Positions 7,598 through 14,268 of a DNA stretch of 41,458 bases are shown piece after piece. Where the stretch lies: positions 1 to 41,458 of IMG/VR virus record IMGVR_UViG_3300008110_000127. One strand, 5' to 3'. Within the stretch, counting starts at the first letter, position 1. Each line of letters opens with the position of its first letter. The notes under the pieces are model-generated. The model saw only the letters and a list, made by a program, of their open reading frames with translations. It searched no databases and was not told the origin of the DNA. This DNA is from a virus. The position numbers and the translations under genes were made by a program.

Positions 7598-8397
7598 TAA
7601 GATAAGAATTGTTGTATTTTAGATTGTGCTTCTTCCTTAGAAACAGAATTGTTGATTATATTAGCTACCCCTTCGTCTTGCAATAAAGCAGATACTTCTT
7701 GACTTAATTGTTCTTTTGCTTTTTTAGCTCGAGCTTGTGCTTTAGGATCTTTTTCTTTAGTATCTTGTGGGGAAAATGGTTTAAGATATTTGTCTATAAT
7801 AGATTCTAAATCTTTTAATTTTTCATCCTTTAAAGTATTAGCTACGGATACAAAATTATTACCAAACATTGACTTGTAAGTATCGTAATTTTTAGTTACC
7901 TCAGCCCAAGTACGTAATACAATAGCTGGGGCTAGACTTCTATCGGTACCTCCCGATTTTTCAAATCTATCTTGGTTTTGTTGCAATGAACGTTCCAAAT
8001 CGGTATAAACATACAGCATAAATACATCGTAACCTGCATTTTCCAATTCAGATTTTAGCTCACTCGTTTGTTTAACTGAGGTTGCTGTGCCATCTAATAT
8101 AAATGATTCTTGATTAGCTATAGCTTGTGGAATAGTTTCTTTTTTTAATTTAGATGTTGCTTGAGCCATTGCTTGAGCCGCGGCACTTCTATCCTCGGGA
8201 CCAAGAGATTTTAAATCTAAAGAAATATTGGCTTGTTTTAGTAAGTCTACAAAGGTGTTATCTAGATTGAAAATTTTTAAGCCACCTAAATCTAGACCCT
8301 TTAAAATGAATCCTTTACCTGCTCCTGGGGCTCCCGCTAATATAATAGCTTTGGGATTACCTTGTACTTCTTTTAGCAATTGCATTAAACTAATCAT
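7597..8397 (-). CDS. P-loop kinase (zeta-toxin / nucleotide kinase-like), possibly packaged
   Basis: 266 residues. GAPGAGKG at 22-29 is a clear Walker A motif after a beta strand (KAIILA), and FILDGTATS (~98-106) fits the Walker B/lid region of zeta-toxin-like or small-molecule kinases. YVYTDLERSLQQNQDRF resembles the lid and arginine segment of these kinases. The last 60 residues are a charged helical extension. The first residues MISLMQLLKEVQGNP carry L-K-E and resemble a capsid targeting sequence, as in other genes of this run. First gene after the late promoter at 8411. Substrate unknown. Confidence 0.75.
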   Translation of the reverse strand: MISLMQLLKEVQGNPKAIILAGAPGAGKGFILKGLDLGGLKIFNLDNTFVDLLKQANISLDLKSLGPEDRSAAAQAMAQATSKLKKETIPQAIANQESFILDGTATSVKQTSELKSELENAGYDVFMLYVYTDLERSLQQNQDRFEKSGGTDRSLAPAIVLRTWAEVTKNYDTYKSMFGNNFVSVANTLKDEKLKDLESIIDKYLKPFSPQDTKEKDPKAQARAKKAKEQLSQEVSALLQDEGVANIINNSVSKEEAQSKIQQFLS

Positions 8398-8410
8398 AAA
8401 AAATAGTTTA

Positions 8411-8420
8411 TTATAAATAT
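8411..8420 (-). promoter_or_regulatory. Late promoter box ATATTTATAA
   Basis: Minus-strand TATATTTATAATAAAC, 13 nt before the ATG at 8397. About 30 nt further upstream is a weaker CATTTATAATG, and between them lies AATAAAGGTTATA, a copy of the early start box without a start codon. It heads the head-gene run. Confidence 0.6.
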
Positions 8421-8456
8421 AACCTTTATTTGAACTTCAACATTATAAATGTATGA

Positions 8457-8472
8457 AGGAGCTTTCGCTCCT
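8457..8472 (-). terminator. Hairpin with GAAA tetraloop after nuclease gene
   Basis: On the minus strand AGGAGC-GAAA-GCTCCT is a perfect 6-bp stem with a GNRA loop, 8 nt after the nuclease stop codon. No long T run follows, so termination may be weak or the hairpin may protect the mRNA 3' end. It separates the primase/nuclease pair from the late head genes. Confidence 0.5.
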
Positions 8473-8479
8473 CCAAATT

Positions 8480-9250
8480 TTATCCTATATTTCTTTTTAT
8501 AGTTGTTACAAAACTTTCGCTAGCGGGTTTGTGTTTTGGATTTTCTAGACTAAATATTTTGTATACTGATTTGAATATATCTAAATTTTCCTCTTGTGTT
8601 CTTTCGGATTCGTGGATTTCCCAATTTTTGCCTTTAATTTTCTTGCCACTTTTATCTTCACCTCGTGAAGATGATTTGAGCCAAAGTATACCTACTCGAT
8701 CAATTTTTTTCTCAAAACATTCTTCATAGCATTTAGCATAAACTGCTCCTTGCAAATCGTAGGTGGTTTGCAAATGGTTAGATGTTTTTAAATCTATAAT
8801 CCATCTTTCTCCACCAAATTCACATACCAAATCACAAGTACCTGCTACTTTCAATTCATCTGAAAATAGGTGTACTTCAGTTTCAATTAAAGTAGGATTA
8901 TGTGTTTCCCAAAAATCTACAAAGCGCAATACCATTTTCCAGATTTCAATATCCATTGTAGGATATCCTTTAGAATCTAAATAGTTAATTTCTTCACCAT
9001 TTAAATATGATTCTATAAGTTCGTGGGTCAATGTACCAGCTTCAGCTGATTTTTTTACAATATAATCAGCAGTATAACCATGTCGTTTCAACCATTCTTC
9101 AAAATGTTTACCTTTAGGATATGAATTTAAAACATATGTTACTGATGGGTAATATTCCCCGTTACGTCTGTAATATCTTGAATCTGGGAGGGTGATTTGT
9201 TTGTGATCCTTAGATATCTCTAGGATGCGATTATATGATTTTTTGATCAT
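8480..9250 (-). CDS. RecB-like PD-(D/E)XK nuclease
   Basis: 256 residues with the ordered motifs of the RecB/Cas4-like exonuclease family: GTLTHELIE (72-80), GTCDLV (137-142, with the metal-binding D140), WIIDLKTS (150-157, D153 and K155 of the catalytic D-x-K) and DLQGAVYAK (165-173, the QxxxY motif). No four-cysteine cluster is seen, so an iron-sulphur Cas4 type is unlikely. It overlaps the primase gene by 4 nt, pointing to a role in replication, recombination or host-DNA breakdown. Family confidence is high; substrate is inferred. Confidence 0.85.
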   Translation of the reverse strand: MIKKSYNRILEISKDHKQITLPDSRYYRRNGEYYPSVTYVLNSYPKGKHFEEWLKRHGYTADYIVKKSAEAGTLTHELIESYLNGEEINYLDSKGYPTMDIEIWKMVLRFVDFWETHNPTLIETEVHLFSDELKVAGTCDLVCEFGGERWIIDLKTSNHLQTTYDLQGAVYAKCYEECFEKKIDRVGILWLKSSSRGEDKSGKKIKGKNWEIHESERTQEENLDIFKSVYKIFSLENPKHKPASESFVTTIKRNIG

Positions 9251-10179
9251 AATGTTAGTTTTTTCTCCATTAAACCATAGTAGGTTAAAGGGATTGTGTT
9301 TTGGATTAATTTAGTAAAGTTTTTGAATCCGAGTTCGGATGGATCTTTGCTGGTTAATTCAACTAAGTAAACTTCTTTACCTTCATTTATTAACATTTCA
9401 CAAAATTTTAATGCCTGCTTAATGGCGTCTTTATCTAAAGCTATATAAATTTTATCGATTGCTGAAGTTACTATGCGTTTCATCAAATTGGGTTCAATGC
9501 TTTTACCTAATAAAGGAATAGCATTTCGTTTAATTGCAATAGCATCAAATAGTCCCTCACATAGCACTATTGGGAGATTCCAATTGATCAAATGTTCATT
9601 TGGGATTATATCTCGACTAACGGAAGGATTTCTATATTTTACGTATGGATTTTTTTCAAAGGAACGAGCTGTGAAATAATTTAGGTTACCATCTTTATCA
9701 TAAGTTGGCAATATAATCATGTTAGCATATAATCCTTTAGAACAATATCCAATGTTATATTTTATAACATCGTGTTGACTAATATTACGTTTTTTTAGGT
9801 AGATTAGCGCGTGTTTAGCCATGATATCATTTGGATCAGGACACGCTAGGCTAACATATTCCTCGGGTAGAGACACGGTATTTACCGTTTGAGTATCTTT
9901 AAGTGAATAGGTAGAAGAGGACACTAAAGCCTTAACTTTAGATATGTTTTCGGGGGTAGTTTTACACTGCTTAAATAAAGTATAAATGCTATTTCCTCGC
10001 GTATCGCAAGACCAGCAATGCCATGGGTTTTTGCCTTCTTTGTTTTCCGTTAAGTTAACCTCTAGTTTGGGTTTAACGTGGTGGCAAAAAGGACAATGGT
10101 AGGCATAGTTGTTTCGGGCTGTTGATTTGCCCACTCCTAAAACCGAGTTTACTAATGCTAATAACAGTTGATTTACCAT
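9247..10179 (-). CDS. DNA primase (CHC2-type zinc finger plus Toprim)
   Basis: Makes RNA primers for lagging-strand synthesis. With the start at 10179 (MVNQLLLALVNS) it has 310 residues. The zinc finger is HCPFCH (28-33) plus HCWSC (54-58). A Toprim domain follows with LCEGLFDAIAI (catalytic E), then IYIALDKDAIKQAL (DxD metal site). I chose the ATG at 10179 rather than the in-frame TTG at 10188 because it lies in GGTTATG, the start box used by most early genes here. A host-like promoter candidate lies just upstream. No helicase domain is fused, so the helicase must be encoded elsewhere. Confidence 0.85.
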   Translation of the reverse strand: MVNQLLLALVNSVLGVGKSTARNNYAYHCPFCHHVKPKLEVNLTENKEGKNPWHCWSCDTRGNSIYTLFKQCKTTPENISKVKALVSSSTYSLKDTQTVNTVSLPEEYVSLACPDPNDIMAKHALIYLKKRNISQHDVIKYNIGYCSKGLYANMIILPTYDKDGNLNYFTARSFEKNPYVKYRNPSVSRDIIPNEHLINWNLPIVLCEGLFDAIAIKRNAIPLLGKSIEPNLMKRIVTSAIDKIYIALDKDAIKQALKFCEMLINEGKEVYLVELTSKDPSELGFKNFTKLIQNTIPLTYYGLMEKKLTL

Positions 10180-10184
10180 AACCC

Positions 10185-10215
10185 TCAATATAATATATGG
10201 GGTTTAGGAAGACAA
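10185..10215 (-). promoter_or_regulatory. Candidate host-type promoter for primase
   Basis: Minus-strand TTG (10215-10213), exactly 20 nt, then TATATTGA (10192-10185), one mismatch from TAnnTTTA. The spacing equals that of the early promoter cassettes. The predicted RNA would begin almost at the ATG, so the message would be nearly leaderless. No upstream dyad. May be chance. Confidence 0.35.
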
Positions 10216-10653
10216 AAAATCCTTGGAGAAAAATTTTCCTAAAATGTTGTTATTAAACCAGTCGTTGGGGTGTTCCAAAACCTCGTATATAAATTGGTGT
10301 TTAACCTCAAAATACGTAAGTAATTTTTTATTGTCAACTAATTTTAAAATAACTCGTTCAAATTCGTTGTGTTTGCCTTCAGCTAGTAACTTTTTAATTT
10401 CTATTTCAGACCCATAATATGTTTTCCAATCTGATTCTTTAGTTACTATTTTAGTAGTAGGTTTTCTACCTGGACCTGTTTGTGTAGCTATTTCCTTTTT
10501 TCCTAGTTTGGTTTTCTTATTGTGGTAAAGTACTTTTTTACCAATGTAGGATCTATTTGTAGGGGTATGTGTTACTGTGTAAACAAAACCGTACGTGTTT
10601 TCGGGAAATTGAGAAATATCCTCAATTGTATTCCCTTTATATAACCAATTCAT
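10204..10653 (-). CDS. GIY-YIG-like endonuclease
   Basis: 149 residues. YGFVYTVTHTPTNRSYIGKK (21-40) fits the two-strand GIY-YIG core (here FVY...YIG). It is followed by SDWKTYYGSEIEIKKLL and a conserved FERVILKLV. FEVKHQFIYEVLEHPND supplies the expected glutamate, and WFNNNILGKFF the terminal Asn-rich segment. This is the stand-alone phage type often treated as a homing-type or accessory nuclease. It sits just upstream of the primase gene (24 nt gap to the chosen primase start), a common place for such inserted genes. Activity is inferred from motifs. Confidence 0.75.
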   Translation of the reverse strand: MNWLYKGNTIEDISQFPENTYGFVYTVTHTPTNRSYIGKKVLYHNKKTKLGKKEIATQTGPGRKPTTKIVTKESDWKTYYGSEIEIKKLLAEGKHNEFERVILKLVDNKKLLTYFEVKHQFIYEVLEHPNDWFNNNILGKFFSKDFLSS

Positions 10654-10659
10654 ATTTAA

Positions 10660-10989
10660 TTATTTATCAAAGTTTACTAATATTGTAGTATCTGTAGTAC
10701 GAGAGGTAGGTAAGGGTTTAGCTAGTTTAGCTACTGCTAATAGATTATAAGACCCATCATATAACCCAACAGTTGTAACATAAGGTGCAAAGAAAGAACC
10801 AGTTGCAAAATCGTACAATTCTCCTTCACTACCTGAAATTATGGTTGGGTTGTTGGAATAGTTATATTCATCTGCTCCAATAGTGCATTTATATTGGGTT
10901 TCATATAAAGTATATGAACTTGAAAATGAACAAGTTACGTTTGAACTTGTTATAAATGCTAATATAAAATCAGTATGTAATGAAGGCAT
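10660..10989 (-). CDS. Small fibre-module protein, paralogue of the 12548-13567 C-terminus
   Basis: 109 residues. Its second half (YNYSNNPTIISGSEGELYDF, then TTVGLYDGSYNLLAVAKLAK plus PLP) matches the C-terminal ~80 residues of the protein at 12548-13567 (FNYSTNPSFISGSTGEVIYP, then TTVGLYNDANELLAVAKLSR plus PLQ). It thus looks like a free copy of that module, after the glycosyltransferase and behind its own late box only 4 nt before the ATG. Probably a virion fibre or baseplate accessory subunit; exact role unknown. Confidence 0.7.
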   Translation of the reverse strand: MPSLHTDFILAFITSSNVTCSFSSSYTLYETQYKCTIGADEYNYSNNPTIISGSEGELYDFATGSFFAPYVTTVGLYDGSYNLLAVAKLAKPLPTSRTTDTTILVNFDK

Positions 10990-10993
10990 TTTA

Positions 10994-11003
10994 TTATAAA
11001 TAT
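10994..11003 (-). promoter_or_regulatory. Late promoter box ATATTTATAA
   Basis: Minus-strand ATATATTTATAATAAAATG: the box ends only 4 nt before the start codon at 10989, which would give a nearly leaderless transcript if it acts as a -10 element. Confidence 0.55.
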
Positions 11004-11005
11004 AT

Positions 11006-11938
11006 TTAAACTAAACAACTCTTTAATTTAGTTTCTTGGATTTCATTCCAATAATAATATGAAGCTTTATTTTTATCTATTTCTAAATCTACCTCATATG
11101 GTAATTTATCTATATAATCACCTTTATAAAATAATCCTTTAGAATTGTCAACTACACCTGCATTGTGGAGTATTGGATATTTTTCAACATCAGAATAAGG
11201 ATTTGTAACCCACCCAAAATCTAATCTTTTATCTACAATAGTTTCATGACCAAAATACCAAGCATTCCATAAAAAAGACCACATTCCAGCTGTCCACTTT
11301 TGAATGGGATAATCACTATCGTGTTTTTTTACATAATTAGGTTCTTCATCACAAAAATATTTATACAAACGTACACTATCAAGTTCTACTTTATTCCAAA
11401 ATTCGTAATTAGTGTTTTTAACCATGTATTGGGCACCACCTGAATTGTTGTTTAGTAATTTGGGTATTAATTTATCTATACCAACAATTTCACACATTTT
11501 TTCATATATATAATTTCCCTTTTGTTGGATATAGTCGTAATTTATATATGAATTAGTATTAGATAAGTACCATGCTCTATCATGAGCCATAGATTCAAAT
11601 TGAGGAGGACGAGTAAATACTATATCGGAGTCATGTATGAATAAAGCTTCATTTTCTAGATATGCATGTTCTTTTAAATGGCATTTCATTAAATAAAAAT
11701 AAATAGAAGGAATGTATGTTTTATTTTCTCTATCATCTTTATAGAAAAAAAATCTTACATATGGGTAAGATTGTTGCAATTTAAGCCAAACATCATCAAT
11801 TTTATGGTTATACCCTAAAAGAATATCTATATTATTAGGATTTATACCCATTTTTATGAAGTTATTTATCATAACTTCAACTTGCCATGTGTAATAGGCA
11901 TTAGCAGGTTGGGCGCAAACATAACGTAATTTTTTCAT
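11006..11938 (-). CDS. GT-A type glycosyltransferase-like protein in the fibre cluster
   Basis: 310 residues. The N-terminus MKKLRYVCAQPANAYYTWQV, a Rossmann-like segment and IHDSDIVFTRPP (101-112) with a DxD motif at 103-105 fit a GT-A sugar-nucleotide-dependent transferase. GGAQYMVKNTNYEFW (~168-182) and PILHNAG near residue 260 fit the acceptor and second metal sites. No signal peptide or membrane segment, so it should act in the infected cell's cytoplasm. Its position among fibre genes suggests it decorates virion proteins, perhaps the Thr-rich linker of the 17293-21126 product. Donor and acceptor unknown. Confidence 0.7.
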   Translation of the reverse strand: MKKLRYVCAQPANAYYTWQVEVMINNFIKMGINPNNIDILLGYNHKIDDVWLKLQQSYPYVRFFFYKDDRENKTYIPSIYFYLMKCHLKEHAYLENEALFIHDSDIVFTRPPQFESMAHDRAWYLSNTNSYINYDYIQQKGNYIYEKMCEIVGIDKLIPKLLNNNSGGAQYMVKNTNYEFWNKVELDSVRLYKYFCDEEPNYVKKHDSDYPIQKWTAGMWSFLWNAWYFGHETIVDKRLDFGWVTNPYSDVEKYPILHNAGVVDNSKGLFYKGDYIDKLPYEVDLEIDKNKASYYYWNEIQETKLKSCLV

Positions 11939-11966
11939 TTAATATAACTTTTATTTTTAGGACATT

Positions 11967-12542
11967 TTAGTTAGTTATAACTACAATACCATGTTCATAT
12001 ATAATATTGCCTACGTAATTAGAACCAGATTTTATTCTACCTTCACCATCATCATATAAAGTTCCACTTACTGGGCTTATTATTTTAAAAGAGTTAGGTT
12101 TTATATAGTCACCGAACAATTTAGTAGGGATAGATACAACCCCTATACTTTCAGTTGGGAATGTTTTTTGTGGGTTTAAATTAGTGGTCTCAAAGTTGTC
12201 ATATAACGTATTATATGTTTGAGATGAACCAGATGGTGGAGTAATAGTACCATCGGGGTTAAAACTAGGAACTACAGCATTTGATATTTCACCAAAACTA
12301 CCCGAAAGATAGTTAGTGTAATATAATTGTTTAGCAGAATTATATACTGTTACTTGATATTCTTGGGATACTTGGCCGGTAAGTGATTTGTCAATTAAAA
12401 AATTGCCATTTGTACCTAAAAATCTATCTACACCTACATTGGAGGCAGTTAAAGCACTTGCCCCCCCAAAGTAAAAGTTTTTACTTACTTTGAGAGGGGA
12501 TATTATTACATCTTGGGAATTTAATGTTTTGAAAACAGCCAT
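11967..12542 (-). CDS. Virion structural protein (baseplate/fibre), hypothetical
   Basis: 191 residues, rich in S, T, N, G and beta-strand-forming segments, starting MAVFKTLNSQDVIISPLKVS. Composition, position between fibre genes and lack of enzyme motifs suggest a beta-rich virion protein. A Pro/Ser-rich loop (NPDGTITPPSGSSQTYNTLY) lies near residue 95. It follows the next upstream gene by 5 nt in the same late transcript. No family recognised. Confidence 0.65.
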   Translation of the reverse strand: MAVFKTLNSQDVIISPLKVSKNFYFGGASALTASNVGVDRFLGTNGNFLIDKSLTGQVSQEYQVTVYNSAKQLYYTNYLSGSFGEISNAVVPSFNPDGTITPPSGSSQTYNTLYDNFETTNLNPQKTFPTESIGVVSIPTKLFGDYIKPNSFKIISPVSGTLYDDGEGRIKSGSNYVGNIIYEHGIVVITN

Positions 12543-12547
12543 TCATC

Positions 12548-13567
12548 TTAGAAATCTAACTTTACTCTAACTAGTGCTTCTTTGGTAAAATTCTTTTGGA
12601 GTGGTCTTGATAATTTAGCTACTGCAAGTAATTCGTTAGCATCATTGTATAAACCTACAGTTGTAGGATAAACTTGGGGACTATTGATAAAATATGGATA
12701 AATTACTTCACCTGTAGAACCTGAAATAAAGCTAGGGTTAGTTGAGTAGTTAAATTCTGCATTTCTAGATCTAACAAATACAAAATCTGAAGTGATTGTC
12801 TCTTCTGAGTTTAATTTGAATGAACTACCACTAACTAAAGTTTTATATAACTTTAATACATTTTGCCCATCTACATTAGCAGACAAATTAGTACTTAGGT
12901 TAATACCACCATTAGCTCCAGATAAATCTAATGCCTTACCATTTAATAAAATAGTGGAAATATCTGGGAGGAAAATACCATAAGAACCAGAAGCAGCAGT
13001 ATATCCTGTTCCATTTGTACTAGAATTGTATGCAGATCCATTAGACCCACTAACTACTTGATATGCTCTTTGAGTGCCATAATAGGTAGGTAAAGTAACA
13101 TTTTGAGAATTATCAGTTAAATATAAAGTATTAGAACCGCTTGTTAACTCTAAGTTTAAAGAACCAGGTAGTAATTTTTCTTTATATCTTGCTCTAGATA
13201 CGTTTATAGCGTAAAAATATTCTTGTTCTACTTCTCCAAATTTAAAAACAGAATTTTCATCTTCTAATACTAAACTTCTATATTGTCCATACACAGTTTT
13301 AGAAGGGGATGCTCCGGGCACACTAGCATTATAATATAAAGATCCACTTCCTTTGATGTGACCATAAGCTACATCAAATTGTACTTCTGCACTTGAATTA
13401 TTAGAAGCAGTTTGGTAAACAGATAAATAATAATCCCCAGCAGTTTGAAACTGGGCAGTAGAATAATAAAATGCTGTTAATTCAGGACTATTTCCAGACC
13501 ATACCGTAGATGATACAGCATCAGCACTTACTAAAAAATCTTCGGGGTCAAATCGTTTAAATCCCAT
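12548..13567 (-). CDS. Virion structural protein with C-terminal TTVGLY module
   Basis: 339 residues, starting MGFKRFDPEDFLVSADAV. The middle part has an FKFGEVEQEYFYAINVSRAR phrase, then YKEKLLPGSLNLEL, a pattern I associate with baseplate or fibre-attachment proteins of T4-like phages of this group. The C-terminal ~80 residues (FNYSTNPSFISGSTGEV to the end) form a module repeated as the separate gene 10660-10989. Nine nt after the 13576 gene's stop, so co-transcribed. Structural role inferred from context. Confidence 0.7.
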   Translation of the reverse strand: MGFKRFDPEDFLVSADAVSSTVWSGNSPELTAFYYSTAQFQTAGDYYLSVYQTASNNSSAEVQFDVAYGHIKGSGSLYYNASVPGASPSKTVYGQYRSLVLEDENSVFKFGEVEQEYFYAINVSRARYKEKLLPGSLNLELTSGSNTLYLTDNSQNVTLPTYYGTQRAYQVVSGSNGSAYNSSTNGTGYTAASGSYGIFLPDISTILLNGKALDLSGANGGINLSTNLSANVDGQNVLKLYKTLVSGSSFKLNSEETITSDFVFVRSRNAEFNYSTNPSFISGSTGEVIYPYFINSPQVYPTTVGLYNDANELLAVAKLSRPLQKNFTKEALVRVKLDF

Positions 13568-13575
13568 ATCTTATA

Positions 13576-14235
13576 TTAGGTTGTAGTTTTGTTAATTGTA
13601 ACAGGAATTGTAATTCTAGCTCCACTATCTAATCCTACTACAGTTAAAGTAGTTCTTAGTTGAGAATTAGTTCCAAACAAGGTATTAACTGTTGTAGCTC
13701 TTAAACTAATTTGAGTTCCAATAACAGTTTTAGATACATTAGTACCAATAGTAGAAGTAGAGTTTTGGTTAATAGCAGCTTGTGTGTTAATACCTAATCC
13801 TTCAAATGAAGACATTAATCTAACATCTGCAATTGTAGCTACATATCCACTAGTTTCAAATGTAGAAACGTTATCTAAATAGTTTAGAGTTTGTGGAGTA
13901 ATAGAAAGAGATGCACCTTGTTTTAATGTAATAGCATCATATCCTAAATTAAGAACAGGCAATTTAGCTGTACCACGTGGTAAAGTAGCTAACTTATATT
14001 TCATAATTTGCTGATCATCTGGAAATGCTTCAAGTAAAGGCATTCCTTCAATTGCTTCTCCATAAAAAGCAGATCCTGATGGGTGGTTTGGGTTGTATAG
14101 AGTATAATCTATTTCATCGTCAGAAAGAGCAAATTGTGTAATACGAAAAGAACCATCATTTCGAGCTAGGGCTTCTCTCCCTTTTTTAGTCAATATAGCA
14201 TCAACTGTAATTACGGTATTATTTAAATATCCCAT
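13576..14235 (-). CDS. Conserved virion protein (baseplate/fibre-associated)
   Basis: 219 residues. The first ~110 residues look strongly conserved in related phages: VDAILTKKGREALARNDGSF, then RITQFALSDDEIDYTLYNPN, HPSGSAFYGEAIEGMPLLEA and TLPRGTAK. The rest is beta-rich, with many S, T and N. First gene after the late box at 14257-14266. It is probably a tail or fibre-attachment protein; no T4 counterpart identified. Confidence 0.7.
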   Translation of the reverse strand: MGYLNNTVITVDAILTKKGREALARNDGSFRITQFALSDDEIDYTLYNPNHPSGSAFYGEAIEGMPLLEAFPDDQQIMKYKLATLPRGTAKLPVLNLGYDAITLKQGASLSITPQTLNYLDNVSTFETSGYVATIADVRLMSSFEGLGINTQAAINQNSTSTIGTNVSKTVIGTQISLRATTVNTLFGTNSQLRTTLTVVGLDSGARITIPVTINKTTT

Positions 14236-14256
14236 TTTATTTAAGTATATATTTTG

Positions 14257-14266
14257 TTATAAATAT
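14257..14266 (-). promoter_or_regulatory. Late promoter box ATATTTATAA
   Basis: Minus-strand CATATTTATAACAAAAT, 21 nt before the ATG at 14235; heads the 14235-to-11006 run of fibre genes. Confidence 0.6.
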
Positions 14267-14268
14267 GT

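Noticed and set aside
8480-9250. Nuclease called as Cas4
   Set aside because: The four-cysteine iron-sulphur cluster is absent and there is no CRISPR context; RecB-like exonuclease is the safer name.
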